A DNA stretch of 64,000 bases from positions 3,348,001 through 3,412,000 of the forward strand of contig CAXXSS010000001.1 in the NCBI GenBank assembly GCA_963676865.2, given 5' to 3'. The notes beneath the pieces were generated by a model. The model worked only from the letters and a program-made list of their open reading frames with translations. It made no database searches and was not told where the DNA came from. Shown here in pieces: positions 9,666 through 20,500 of this stretch. Position 1 is the first letter of the stretch. Each line of letters starts with the position of its first letter. Source of the DNA: JAAYUD01 sp963676865. GTDB taxonomy: Bacteria > Bacteroidota > Bacteroidia > Bacteroidales > Bacteroidaceae. The translations under genes and the position numbers were made by a program.

Positions 9666-10049
9666 ATGTCTGATAGAATTATTGCAATAAGAAACAAAGA
9701 TATTATTAATGCTTATTTTGATTCCATTAAGTGTGTACATAACATTAACCCATTGGCAACTTGGAGAGAGATAATAGAACATACCTCCAAAAAATCAGCT
9801 CCTAGATTCTATGCAACTTTTGAGAACTCAAGAAGATTCATCTCCTTAATGAATAGAGGACTCGATATTCCCATTAGTAACACAAATAAGATAAATATGT
9901 ATAATGAGATATACAAGCGTTTTACGGAGAGAGGAGGAGGGGACCGTTATGTTATTCTTCGGGATATTTTGGAGGAAGAAGCTCCCTCTTTTTATCTTAG
10001 TTTTTGGGAAATGTATCAGGTAATCTATAAATCACTTAGGAAAAAATGA
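9666..10049 (+). CDS. Phage protein of unknown function, first gene of terminase packet
   Basis: Protein of 127 residues that I do not recognise. It is soluble-looking and mostly helical, with basic patches and the central pattern SAPRFYATFENSRRFISLM (about residues 44-62), followed by a second similar element, EEAPSFYLSFWEMYQVIY (about 105-122). The two halves may be an internal duplication around an AP-(R/S)-FY core. Its stop overlaps the start of the rhomboid gene (ATGA, 4 bp), which in turn overlaps the large terminase gene, so the three are probably translationally coupled. A small-terminase or packaging-accessory role is possible from position only. Confidence 0.55.
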   Translation: MSDRIIAIRNKDIINAYFDSIKCVHNINPLATWREIIEHTSKKSAPRFYATFENSRRFISLMNRGLDIPISNTNKINMYNEIYKRFTERGGGDRYVILRDILEEEAPSFYLSFWEMYQVIYKSLRKK

Positions 10050-10528
10050 ATCTTATTCTGTTATTAATATTTATCTGGTCACTTGGAACGTGTACCGATA
10101 TTCGTTCTTTTGGATATTCTTTTGGTTCGTCTTGGTATACGTTGTTTACCTTCAGTTATATACATGTTTCATTCATCCATTTATTAATCAACTCTTGTGT
10201 CTTTATCTGCTATTGGAGGTCTATGAAAGGACTCATTAATATGAAACTGCTCATTCCTATGATAATTTTTATACCGGCCGTATCTGCATACTTTTCAGCG
10301 TCTTCTGTTCCAACGGTGGGAGCCTCTGCCATAATAATGGTTTTAATGGGAGTCTATTTGACAATGCCTCTACCTAAAAAAATTGTCCGTGAAATTTGGA
10401 TATTGACTATTATAAGTTTTATAGTCACATTTATTTTTGCTCCTCAAATTAATACTTTCATACACATTTACTCTCTCCTGCTGTCTTATGTAATTAGTCT
10501 GCTGGCAGGCAGGAGGATTTATGCTTAA
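10046..10528 (+). CDS. Phage-encoded rhomboid-family intramembrane serine protease
   Basis: Protein of 160 residues, nearly all membrane helices, with the rhomboid signatures: YIHVSFIHLLIN (H40, H45, N49) matching the HxxxxHxxxN oxyanion helix, GASAIIMVLMG with candidate nucleophile S94 in the GxSx position, and FIHIYSLLLSYVI with candidate base H140. Spacing and order fit the minimal six-helix bacterial rhomboid core, although the protein is short with little loop sequence. Rhomboids cleave transmembrane segments of membrane-anchored substrates. It overlaps both neighbours (4 bp with the unknown gene, 8 bp with the large terminase), so it belongs to the packaging transcript. A phage substrate is not known; the capsid protein's hydrophobic N-terminus is one candidate. 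Confidence 0.8.
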   Translation: MNLILLLIFIWSLGTCTDIRSFGYSFGSSWYTLFTFSYIHVSFIHLLINSCVFICYWRSMKGLINMKLLIPMIIFIPAVSAYFSASSVPTVGASAIIMVLMGVYLTMPLPKKIVREIWILTIISFIVTFIFAPQINTFIHIYSLLLSYVISLLAGRRIYA

Positions 10529-12530
10529 TCAAACAGATATATTAAAGGAGAATTACCGAAGACTTAAAGAAATAAAATGTCCCTATAATCCTTATACGGG
10601 AGAAGGGTCTAATTCGATTGAACGTGTTAAAGTTCAGATAGAGGGAGCTCCTTTGCCAATAATGTATTTGCCGAAAGATTTTGCAAAATCTGGATTTCTG
10701 GAAAGTTTGATAGACTTGGGCATTGACGGATATATTAAGTTTATTCTTAATGTTGGACCGACTAATGAACTAAGGGATGAACTGTGGGCAAATTTCTGTA
10801 AGGAAAGAATAAAGTGTGATTTTGAATATTGGGCGGTTTCTCTTGCTACAATTTCACTAAAGGGAAAAGGTCGAGATGATAAGTTCATTCTTAATCGCGC
10901 TCAAAGATATTACCTTAAAAAGCTCGAGGAATTAAGACTTGCCGGTGTTCCGATTGATATTATCCTTTTAAAAGCCAGGCAATGGGGTGGTTCCACGCTT
11001 ACTCAGCTTTATATGTTATGGATTCAGTTAGTCCATCGAAATAATTGGAATAGCGTAATTTGTGGAGCTGTTGAAGCACAAGCAAAGACTGTCAGAGGTA
11101 TGCTTACAAAAGCTTTGAATCATTATGATTTATGGGCTACCGACGGTTTGGCTATAACGACTCACCCTTTTGAAGGTTCTCAGAAAACTAGAATAATAGA
11201 TTATTCAAAATCCATTTATTCTGTAGGTTCTGCGGAAAGGCCGGAATCACTTCGAAGCCAAGATATATCAATGGCACATCTTACTGAAGTCGGTATCTGG
11301 GGCGAAACATCAAAGAAAAAGCCGGAAGATCTTGTACAGTCAATTTTTGGTTCTATACTTTCCGGCCCTTATACTCTCAAAGTATTGGAATCAACGGCCA
11401 AAGGCGTCGGAAATTATTTTCATCGTACATGGATAGAAGCGATTGAGGGAAAGAATAACTTCACACCGGTATTTATTCCTTGGTTTATGATTGATATTTA
11501 TTCGAAGCCTATCAATCAAAAAGATTATCCATCGTTTATTGCCTCACTTACGGAATATGAATATTGGTTATTTGAACTTGGTGCAACGCTAGAAGCTATT
11601 AATTGGTATAGAAGTAAGTCAAAGGAGATAACAGATAGATGGAGAATGTGCAGCGAATTTCCATCTACTGCAGAAGAAGCATTCCAATCGACAGGACGAA
11701 GGGTATTTCCCATCAACTATGTTTCGAATATTAAGTCCACTTGTATCGATCCTATCTGTTATGGGGAATTTGTGGGAAATTCGGATAAAGGAAAGGAAGC
11801 TTTTGAAGGCTTACATTTCGAAAAGGCTATTCCTACAAAAAAGAATCCGGAGGATGTTTTGTGGGTGTGGGGTATGCCTGATAAAAGTATAGACTGTCGA
11901 GATAGATACGTTGTGTCTATAGATGTTGGAGGTGTATCCTCAACTTCGGACCCTTCGGAAATTAAAGTCGCCGATAGAATTTCAATGCTAGAAGGGGGAG
12001 TGCCGGAGATTGTTGCCGAGTGGCATGGGCATATCGACCATGATCTATTAATTTGGAAAGGTGCACAAATTGCCAAAGCCTATAATGATGCTCTTTTAGT
12101 AATAGAAAGTAATACTCTTGAAACAGACGGTACAGAAGGGGATAATTTTGAGTATATATTAGATGAAATAAGGAGTTATTATGATAATCTTTATTATCGT
12201 ACTTCTCCGGAGCAGATTAAGCAAGGTATGCCCACAAGGTATGGTTTCCATACAAATGTTCATACAAAGCCTACGGTTATCAATTTCTTAAAAGCTGCAA
12301 TGAGAGATAATCTTTATCTTGAAAGAAGTCTTCCGACAATCTTGGAGTACAATTTATTTGAAATAAAGTCTAATGGAAAAGAGATGGGGGCTGTTGAAGG
12401 TAATCATGATGATAGAGTAATGGCAACGGCGATACTCATTTATATTTGTTATAAATGGGCACCGCCTCGAATTATAGTTAAGATGAAATCCAGGACTATA
12501 AACAGAAATGTGAGCGAAGCTGTTATCTAG
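10521..12530 (+). CDS. terL: Phage terminase large subunit (ATPase/nuclease)
   Basis: Protein of 669 residues, the DNA-packaging motor with headful or end-cleaving nuclease. The ATPase half contains a Walker A-like LLKARQWGGST (about residues 150-160) and a Walker B-like MAHLTEVGIWGE (about 250-261). The C-terminal RNase H-like nuclease contains VVSIDVGG (about 464) and HDDRVMATAIL (about 624), both with the expected acidic residues. It overlaps the rhomboid gene upstream by 8 bp and its stop overlaps the end of the convergent portal gene by 4 bp. This strand arrangement, terminase on plus and head-tail genes on minus, is uncommon. The family assignment is firm from motifs and order. Confidence 0.92.
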   Translation: MLNQTDILKENYRRLKEIKCPYNPYTGEGSNSIERVKVQIEGAPLPIMYLPKDFAKSGFLESLIDLGIDGYIKFILNVGPTNELRDELWANFCKERIKCDFEYWAVSLATISLKGKGRDDKFILNRAQRYYLKKLEELRLAGVPIDIILLKARQWGGSTLTQLYMLWIQLVHRNNWNSVICGAVEAQAKTVRGMLTKALNHYDLWATDGLAITTHPFEGSQKTRIIDYSKSIYSVGSAERPESLRSQDISMAHLTEVGIWGETSKKKPEDLVQSIFGSILSGPYTLKVLESTAKGVGNYFHRTWIEAIEGKNNFTPVFIPWFMIDIYSKPINQKDYPSFIASLTEYEYWLFELGATLEAINWYRSKSKEITDRWRMCSEFPSTAEEAFQSTGRRVFPINYVSNIKSTCIDPICYGEFVGNSDKGKEAFEGLHFEKAIPTKKNPEDVLWVWGMPDKSIDCRDRYVVSIDVGGVSSTSDPSEIKVADRISMLEGGVPEIVAEWHGHIDHDLLIWKGAQIAKAYNDALLVIESNTLETDGTEGDNFEYILDEIRSYYDNLYYRTSPEQIKQGMPTRYGFHTNVHTKPTVINFLKAAMRDNLYLERSLPTILEYNLFEIKSNGKEMGAVEGNHDDRVMATAILIYICYKWAPPRIIVKMKSRTINRNVSEAVI

Positions 12531-14509
12531 GCCGCTCTTTGTACAATCCCGTCTACTGGAGAGGCGTTCTTGTCATTTTGAAGTTTCTGCATCATTTGTG
12601 GATTATTACTTGCACCGGTTACTTGTTGTATCATGTTTGGGTCTACTCCTTGCATTTGTTGGCTTTGTTGCATCGCTTGTTCGTTTTGTTTAACCGATTC
12701 TAAGATTTTGGAAGCAAACGGATAAGAGCAATTTTCAAGCATTATTTTTATATCGATTGCACCTTGCTGGTATAGTTTCTCCAGAAATTCATTTTCTAAA
12801 GCTTGGAATACCGGTGTGTTGGTACCGTCTGTAAGTTGGATATCTATTTCCGCATTCTGTACTTTTTCCGGATTATAATACCTGGATTCTTTCGAATAGA
12901 ATTTACCGGAAATATCAATATGTCTCGCAGATGTGTAATATTGCTGAATGGTCTGCATTAACTTATAATCTCTTCTTTTTCTGAATGATTTAAAAGACTC
13001 GAACAATCCTTTTAAATTCAGAGATGATTGTTGTACTTGTTGTGCATACAAAGAAGCTGCGGTACCGGAAGGGGCCTCTTTTCCTTGCATGGCACTGTTT
13101 ACACCTGCAATATCATTGATTAGTTTGAGTTGTAAATTCAAAAGTTCAAAGTCTCCCGCAAGACTAGCTCCACCATTATATTGTTTGATGACATTATCAA
13201 TGTTTTTGCCTTCTCTAAGTTTAACGAATATAACTCCGTTATACCGGACATATTCATCAACGAGGTCTTCTTTTGTCATGCTTTCACATATACTCTCATC
13301 AACAATAAGGACACCTTTGGCTGAAGAGCTTCTCATAAAATCGATAAGCATCATTGTCCTATTTATAGCTCTTTGCTGGTCTATGAAGTCTTCTATAAAA
13401 TTAAATATATGTCCTTGTATCATGGGGTAAATCATCAAGGCATAATTATGTTGTTCATGCCAATATGGACTTCTACCTTCTTGTAATATATCTCCTGCGG
13501 GCGTCATATATCTGTAGTACCAATAGAGTTCATTGGCATATTCGTATTCAATAAGGAGCGTGTCTTCAGGAAGGACTCCATTTTCTTTTGCTTTTTGAAT
13601 CCGCCTTTTATTCTCTGCATCAATAAAAGGCATTTTATTTTTATCCGCATAATAAAAAGTTCCCTTTAAATAATCATGGCAGTAGATTGCAGGTCGAGTT
13701 TCAAGTTTCCATGCAAAAATAACCCGGCACATATCACTTCTTGAAGGAACAAAAAAAGTCATATCCTTGTTCTGATTCCCTTGCATCCCATCTACTTCTG
13801 TAAAGATGGATGTGTTTTCTCGGCCATATATGCTATGTATCCAATCTTCATCTTCTTTACTACGCGCGAATGCTGCTATGATATTTTCAATGCGCATATC
13901 ATAAATTTCACCTATTAAATTGAGGTCCCATCCTCTGACGTCTTCCATATCGGTATTGAAAAACATTCTTGAGGGGTTTACTCCGAATACCCAGACATCA
14001 TTCATTCTTTTATTCGGATTCCAACCATATTCTATTCGCTGTGCAGAAAAACCGCCAAGCAAAAGCATTCTAAGACTGTCAGAATCAAGTTCTACGGTTT
14101 CATTTAGCTCTTGAACATATTCAAGGGCTATGCTCATCATCTCACCGATTTTTGCTTCTTCTTGATCCCTTACGGAACAAATGGTTTCGGTTATATTATT
14201 TCTGAATTGGCCATCAACGTTTTTTAGAATAGGACTTATCATGTTATTTTTTAAAGGTTGTTTACCTTGTTTCCTGATAAGCTCATTTTCTGTTATCATA
14301 AATCCTGTTTCAGGGTCTTTTATCATATCTCCCCATTGATCTTCGTAGGCATACATGACGCTTCGACGCATTTTCTTTCTGACCGTTTCCAACGAACTCC
14401 AACAAGCTGCGCACTCTAGAATAATGTCATAGGCCTTTCCCTTTTCCCTTGGAATAGCTGCCGATTTCTTGCTTGGCCTAACGTATTTACTATTTAAGAA
14501 TTTATTCAT
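12527..14509 (-). CDS. Phage portal protein
   Basis: Protein of 660 residues in the size range of P22-type podovirus portals. The N-terminal part holds the helical wing and crown-adjacent segments (QWGDMIKDPETGFMITENEL, QFRNNITETICSVRDQEEA). The middle contains FLEMMRS-like helices (INRTMMLIDFMRSSSAKGVLIVDES), and a long helical stalk follows (about 440-560). The C-terminus is Gln/Met-rich (QQSQQMQGVDPNMIQQV), as in barrel or disordered tails of podovirus portals. It forms the dodecameric DNA channel and docks the terminase. It is convergent with the large terminase and follows the 3189-residue gene on the same strand with a 63-bp gap. Assignment is by size, helical pattern and neighbour. Confidence 0.8.
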   Translation of the reverse strand: MNKFLNSKYVRPSKKSAAIPREKGKAYDIILECAACWSSLETVRKKMRRSVMYAYEDQWGDMIKDPETGFMITENELIRKQGKQPLKNNMISPILKNVDGQFRNNITETICSVRDQEEAKIGEMMSIALEYVQELNETVELDSDSLRMLLLGGFSAQRIEYGWNPNKRMNDVWVFGVNPSRMFFNTDMEDVRGWDLNLIGEIYDMRIENIIAAFARSKEDEDWIHSIYGRENTSIFTEVDGMQGNQNKDMTFFVPSRSDMCRVIFAWKLETRPAIYCHDYLKGTFYYADKNKMPFIDAENKRRIQKAKENGVLPEDTLLIEYEYANELYWYYRYMTPAGDILQEGRSPYWHEQHNYALMIYPMIQGHIFNFIEDFIDQQRAINRTMMLIDFMRSSSAKGVLIVDESICESMTKEDLVDEYVRYNGVIFVKLREGKNIDNVIKQYNGGASLAGDFELLNLQLKLINDIAGVNSAMQGKEAPSGTAASLYAQQVQQSSLNLKGLFESFKSFRKRRDYKLMQTIQQYYTSARHIDISGKFYSKESRYYNPEKVQNAEIDIQLTDGTNTPVFQALENEFLEKLYQQGAIDIKIMLENCSYPFASKILESVKQNEQAMQQSQQMQGVDPNMIQQVTGASNNPQMMQKLQNDKNASPVDGIVQRAA

Positions 14510-14572
14510 AACTGATAATTTTAAGCAAATGTAAACTTCATTCTGATTGGGTATATTGCTAGTTTGACAATA

Positions 14573-17500
14573 TTACTTTTCAAGCTGCTCGACCATAGCC
14601 TTTTTGAGTCCATAAATTTGCTTTTGAAGCTGGTCTGATTCATTGCCATCCGGAATGGATTTGGCTTTTTGTTGAATAGTCTCTATTATCTTTTTATACA
14701 TCTCGATGATTTGCATGTCTTTTTCATTTCCGGCATTGGCTTTTTTATTTAAATAATTCTCCATTGCACCTTTTTCACTTGACATTATGCTTTTGGTATA
14801 TTCTCTATCTTGGCTTTGACTTTCCTCGTATTCGTCCAGATATTTATAATACCTTTCGTTAATGTTGGAATTGCCTTTACTATCATCAAATTTATATAAT
14901 AGAGCACTGACAGCCGGTATGTCTCTAATATCAACATCTTTGCCGGGAGTGACTAAATTATATCCCGATTTGGCAACACCATAAATTTGTTTTAATACTC
15001 CACCACCGTAATTGTTGAATAGATATTCCATTACAGCAGGGTTTGTCAGTTCTGAATCTAAAGCACCTTTTTTTGCCATATCCCCACCGGAAAGATCATT
15101 AATACCCTTCGAAATAGCTATTGCCAAATCGGAAGTGCTTCTATATCCCTTTTTATATTCAGGAACATATTCGTTGAATTCATTTCTTTTTGATATTGGG
15201 CGCCCCGTATAATCTTTATTTGTCCAATATATATCTATAAGAGGTTTTACCGCACTCGGGGCTAATGTGTTGGCCAGTATTTGTTCGAAAGTATCTCCTT
15301 TACTGTTACTTCCTTCCATAAAGTTATATGGAGCAGTTTCCATAAATTTGGTAGCTATATCTGTCGCAGCATTTTTACCATGATATTTACCCAATATCAC
15401 TTGAGCAAGTATATCGCCCATTGCAAAGAAAGGTCTTATTTCAAGTGCTAGAGGAATATTTAACAACAGATCTCCTCCAGCGCTAATCGTGAAATTATTT
15501 TGTCTTATCCAATCAGGTAATTGATAATATTTATCATCACCATATATTGATTGGAGAATACCCTTCATTGCACCTATTAGAGTCCATGTCCCGAACGCTA
15601 TGGTAGATTTTACAGGGTGGTATTTGAATCCTCTGATAGTGTTATTAAAAGCTTGTTCCCCTGCATTGAAAAACATTTCCCATGCTCTAATAAAGGAATT
15701 CCCATTTCGTCCACTTCCCATTTTATTAAAGTTTACGGATATTTCCTTTGCTGCATATATAGACTTCATGATACTTTTGCCACCTTCCCTAGAGGCGATA
15801 TATGCGGATAGTCGGGTCGTATCTTCAGCACCTCTATTAAGGACTTCCATTGCATTACTAATCCATCGGAAAAGATGTAATTTAGTAGGATGTTTTACTT
15901 TGTCTATTTCGTTTTGAATTTCTTTGAAGTAATCTTTATATGACATGGAATTGGTGTATCCCGTCTCTCCGCCATTTTTTAGAAATTCTTCCAAATAGTC
16001 CCCATATTTGCCTTCAGGTATTTTCTTGGTGGTTAAATATTCGGCAAGAACTTTAGACGCTTTCGGAGCTGCTTCAAAGAACTTTTTCATACTTGAGTAT
16101 CCATAAATGTAGTTATAGGTGATAGCTCCGGTATAGTCTCTGAAAAAGTTTTTAAACACGAAATTTATCATCTTTGAGGTGAAATTTTGGGCCATCCAAC
16201 CCGTTGCATTTTTAAGTTTCTGGAATGCCTGCATGCCTTCATCTATATTATCTCCATTAATGGATTGTGCAACTCTAGGTGAAGAGTCCATACTGATAAT
16301 ATAGTCCTTTCCATTTATCGTAAGTCTTACTTGGTGCTGTTTAGCTTGCCATGCCTTAATCGGGACGCCGATAGATAATTTCTCATTCTTTTGTACTACG
16401 ATGTTTTGTTTTGCCAATGATTTCATTCGGTTATTCCATTTGTCAAAAGCTGTGTCGTAGTCTTTCCCTTCAAGAGGATTCCCTTCACTATTTATTCCTT
16501 CAAAGGCTACCTCTTCATACGTTAGTGTGTTCGGATTCCATGCAACCCACACAGGAGATACATGGGCAAGATTTGTAGGATAATTGAATACCAATCTATA
16601 TAAGTGCTGTTTTACCCTATTTTTATTTCCTAGCACGATAGCGCTATCAGCCATTGAGCCAATATTGGCTATCGGGTCACCTGCTTTAGTTTTACGTCCT
16701 TTAGCTTTTTGGATCGGAATATTGAGATTGTGACGATCCTTATAAAAATAAGTGAAGAAGTCTTCTGCTTGTGGGTCTGCCCAATCTCTTAATGGGACAT
16801 AATAATTATACATGCTCTTGATTTGCTCCATGCGCTCCTTGCTTATGCATCCATATAGTCTTTGGGTTTCGAGACAAAAATTAGTTGCTTCATGTATGTT
16901 GTCCCACATGTCGGATATATCATTCTTGTCGTGGCTTTTTTCAAATTCATCTATAAAATGTTGGATGTATGGCTCATTGAGTTTAATATCTTTTAATTCG
17001 GAATCATCCTCTTGCAACTCTTTTTGGAGCTGTGTTAAACCGGCAAAGTCTTCATTGGCAAAATCTTCAGTGATTTTTGCTGCTATCTTTTTGATTTTGC
17101 TTTCAAGAGATTTTCTCTGGGTATCCGCTTCCTCTTCACTTATACTGTGTCTTGAAAGAAGATAGTCTATTTGGGATATTTGTTCTTTTAATGGAGCTAT
17201 AGCTTCTTCGACTTTTTGATTACGCATGTAGACATTCCTTTCAAGACCGTGTTTGGCTATTAGATAATTGATGACATCATCATATTGACCAACTTTATTG
17301 ACTGCTGAAAGCATCTTATCAAAAACAATCGATTTGAAAGTGTCCTTTTCGTATCTGGCTCTTGAGGTCATTACGATAGACGACAAGTGTGCGTCACACT
17401 CATCAGGAATCTCCATTTTGTACTTCTTTGCTATAGTCTCTTGGAATACTCTTACAGGATTCATTTTGTCTACCCAAGATTCAAACAATACCTGGTGTTC

Positions 17501-20500
17501 CATCCGTTTTATAAAGTCGTTCTGCTCCTCCTCATTAAGTATGGCAACTTCTTTTGTTATTCCGATTATGTCATTGAAATCTTTCTCCGAGAGTTTTTGT
17601 GGATCCAATCGGAAGAGGGGAGTAGCTTTTCTGTTATCTACGAAATCGTCTTTGTAGATATTATCTTTCACTCTGAATTCTTTACTGTAATTATCTGGAG
17701 TATCTTCCATGTGTCTGCGACTCTTCCATAGCAAATACTTGATATCATTGTCTGACATCTTAATATTTATACCTGCTTTTCTGAGAAGTTCTCGAATCTT
17801 TGATATGATTGTTTTCCAAATAGTCGGTTTACCAATTTCGCTTTCTGCTAGGCGGGCACAATATTCTTCTGCGGCTTCTACCGTATCCCAACTCTTGCTA
17901 TTTAGGAATATATTGCTAATCTCTTTTCTTTCTGATTCAGGTAGCGAACGGAATATGTCATTCATGGTATCATCAAACCTATCACCTAATAACTTGCGGA
18001 GTCCTTTATGCGCAACGATTTCGTGAAGGATGGTTTGCTTGACATCTTCTTCGTCAATGTGGTTTTGAGGATTTATATAGACTTCATCAGTTTTTGTATC
18101 ATACCAGCCTTTGGCATTTCTTTTTTTGATTGAATATTCGTCACTTCCTTTTATATCCTCGGAATTCGTAAAATGTACTTCGGTGTTAAGTGTCTTTGCA
18201 AGGTCCTCTGCTGTAGACATGATTTTTCTATCTTGCATTATATTTGCAGTTGTAGGGCTATTACTTGGTATGGCACCGTCACCTTTATTGAACTGAACAT
18301 CATTACTATCTGTCGTTTCTATATCAGAAACATCGACGCCTCTTTTTTTAAGAGTACGTAAAGCGGCCTTTGTGCTTTCCAAATTAGGATTTCCCTTAGC
18401 TGCCTTTACCAGTTTTTCTATTTGACTGGGTTGTCTGAGCTCTCCTTTCGCAAGTTTATCCCGGTATTCTTTTCTTAACTCTTCACGCTTTTTAGTGTAC
18501 TCCACGTCTTTTTTGTGTTGGAGTTCAATAACCTTGTTTTGTTGGGCTTCTGATTTTTGCTTCCCCTTATGTAATGCAGAATCGCCTATTCCCGAAAAGT
18601 CGTATCCCTTTGATGCAAGATATTCTTCTTCGGTCATTGCGGGAATATCTTTCGATTCGGTCAAAGAAGATAAATCATGTTGTTTCTCAACATCAGTTTT
18701 AACTGTAGAATATTCCGCAAATGGTTTTGTCTTTCTTTTTGAACTGTCTATCCACTTTTTGAATTCTTCCTTGCTTACTTTTGTGATGTTTCCAAGACCT
18801 TTCCAGCCCTTACTGTAATTAGACAGATATGCATCTTTGGCTTCTTCTATACTCTTAAAGCCATACATTACTTTATGCTCGTCAAACTCTCCTGTATTCG
18901 GGTCTATTTGGTCAATTACAAATACGTCACCTTCTGTTGGATCATCAGACAAATATACGTCTATATGGTCACCGTCGACACCTTCTGTACCACGAATATA
19001 GCCGTACGTATTATGTATCTCAGTTTCCCACTTGTTACCATTTGCGTCAGTTCCACTACGTACAGAGCCTTTAGGGTTTTCTATGGTTATATCAAAGCCG
19101 TCAATCTTTATATGGCCCTTCTTATAGTTACCTGCTTCCTTCTGTGCGTCTGTAGGATTGGTGACTACTTTATTTTCTTCATCATGTAATTCTTTTGCTG
19201 CAGCAATACGATCAGCATAGTTCAGAATCGATTCCTCACGTTTCTTTTCAGGGGATACAAAAGATGAATCGGCTTCTTTTATTTCATCGTCAATAACGTA
19301 AATGTTTCCATTCTCTGATTTGAGAACATTTCTAGGGTGTAAGTCGGATATGATAATTTTCCCATTGGAATACAGGGCTTCTCCTGTTTCTTTGAATCCA
19401 AGAGATTTCATGTATGATTTGATTTCTTTTGGAGATGCAGGAACTGCGTCTAGTATTAATTTTTGTTTTAATATGGGGAATACACTTCTTTTATCAAATC
19501 CTGTAAAGGCGACAAAATCGTATTTTGTATTAGGGAATATTTTATTATGAAGAGACGTCTTGTCTAGCAAAGAAACAATACTATCACTATTCATCAGGTT
19601 GTTGACTTTGTATATGTCGTTGCCCGAAATATAAGTATCGTTTTCATTGCCACTTGGTCCCGGCACTCCGAGATCAGGAATTTTATTCATAGGAATCCAC
19701 AAACCATTCTCTTTTGCGAAATCCTCTGCGGTATGTCTCTCTATTTCTTTTCTTTCTTCGACGGATAAAGTCTTTCCGCTTCTGCTAAGTTCCGCTTCAT
19801 ATATTCGGCAGCGTCTTTCGAGTTCACCTGTTGTTTGCTCCAACCCTCCATTTCTTTCAGGCACCTCTCCGTGCTCTCCTTGTGGAATTTGTTGAAGTAC
19901 GGGTTCTCTTTCGTCAGTTCGCTGTTGTATTTCTCTGTCATCGTTTTTATTGTTTTGATTCAAAGATACTTCTTTATTTTCATCTAAAGAAGGCTTTTCA
20001 AATATATCTTTTTGTTTTTGGGAGTCATTCTTGTCTAACTCTGGTTCTCCCGATATTTTGCTATCAGGTAAGCTGTTATCATTGTATTTGTCAGGTTCTG
20101 CATTCCCTCCCTGCCATGGCCTTTCGCTATTTGAATATCCTTCGTTGTGAATATTTTCTTCTCCATGCAATACCGGCCCGCTTCTGTCATTATTTCCTTG
20201 TATGGTTTCGACTTCAGGTAGTTGTCTATGAATGTTTTCTCTTCTGCTGTCATTTTCTTCTTTATTATATTGTTCTGCTAATGTACTTAAAAAATCGCTA
20301 TAATCGTTATCGGTCATAGTATTATTTTCTTCTTCTATCTTTTGAGGTATGTATTCATTATACAAATCATATTCTTCAGGAGTCATATGATAAGAGGAAG
20401 CAATCTTTTGATGAATATCTTCAAGATACTTTTGATATTCCGGATCATTTTCTTCTGTTTGGCCATGAAGTTTTTTTGCCTCTTCCCACATACTTCTTCT

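Noticed and set aside
19741..20319. Frames of about 66-162 residues inside the giant phage gene
   Set aside because: They are opposite-strand or alternate-frame shadows of a continuous 3189-codon gene.
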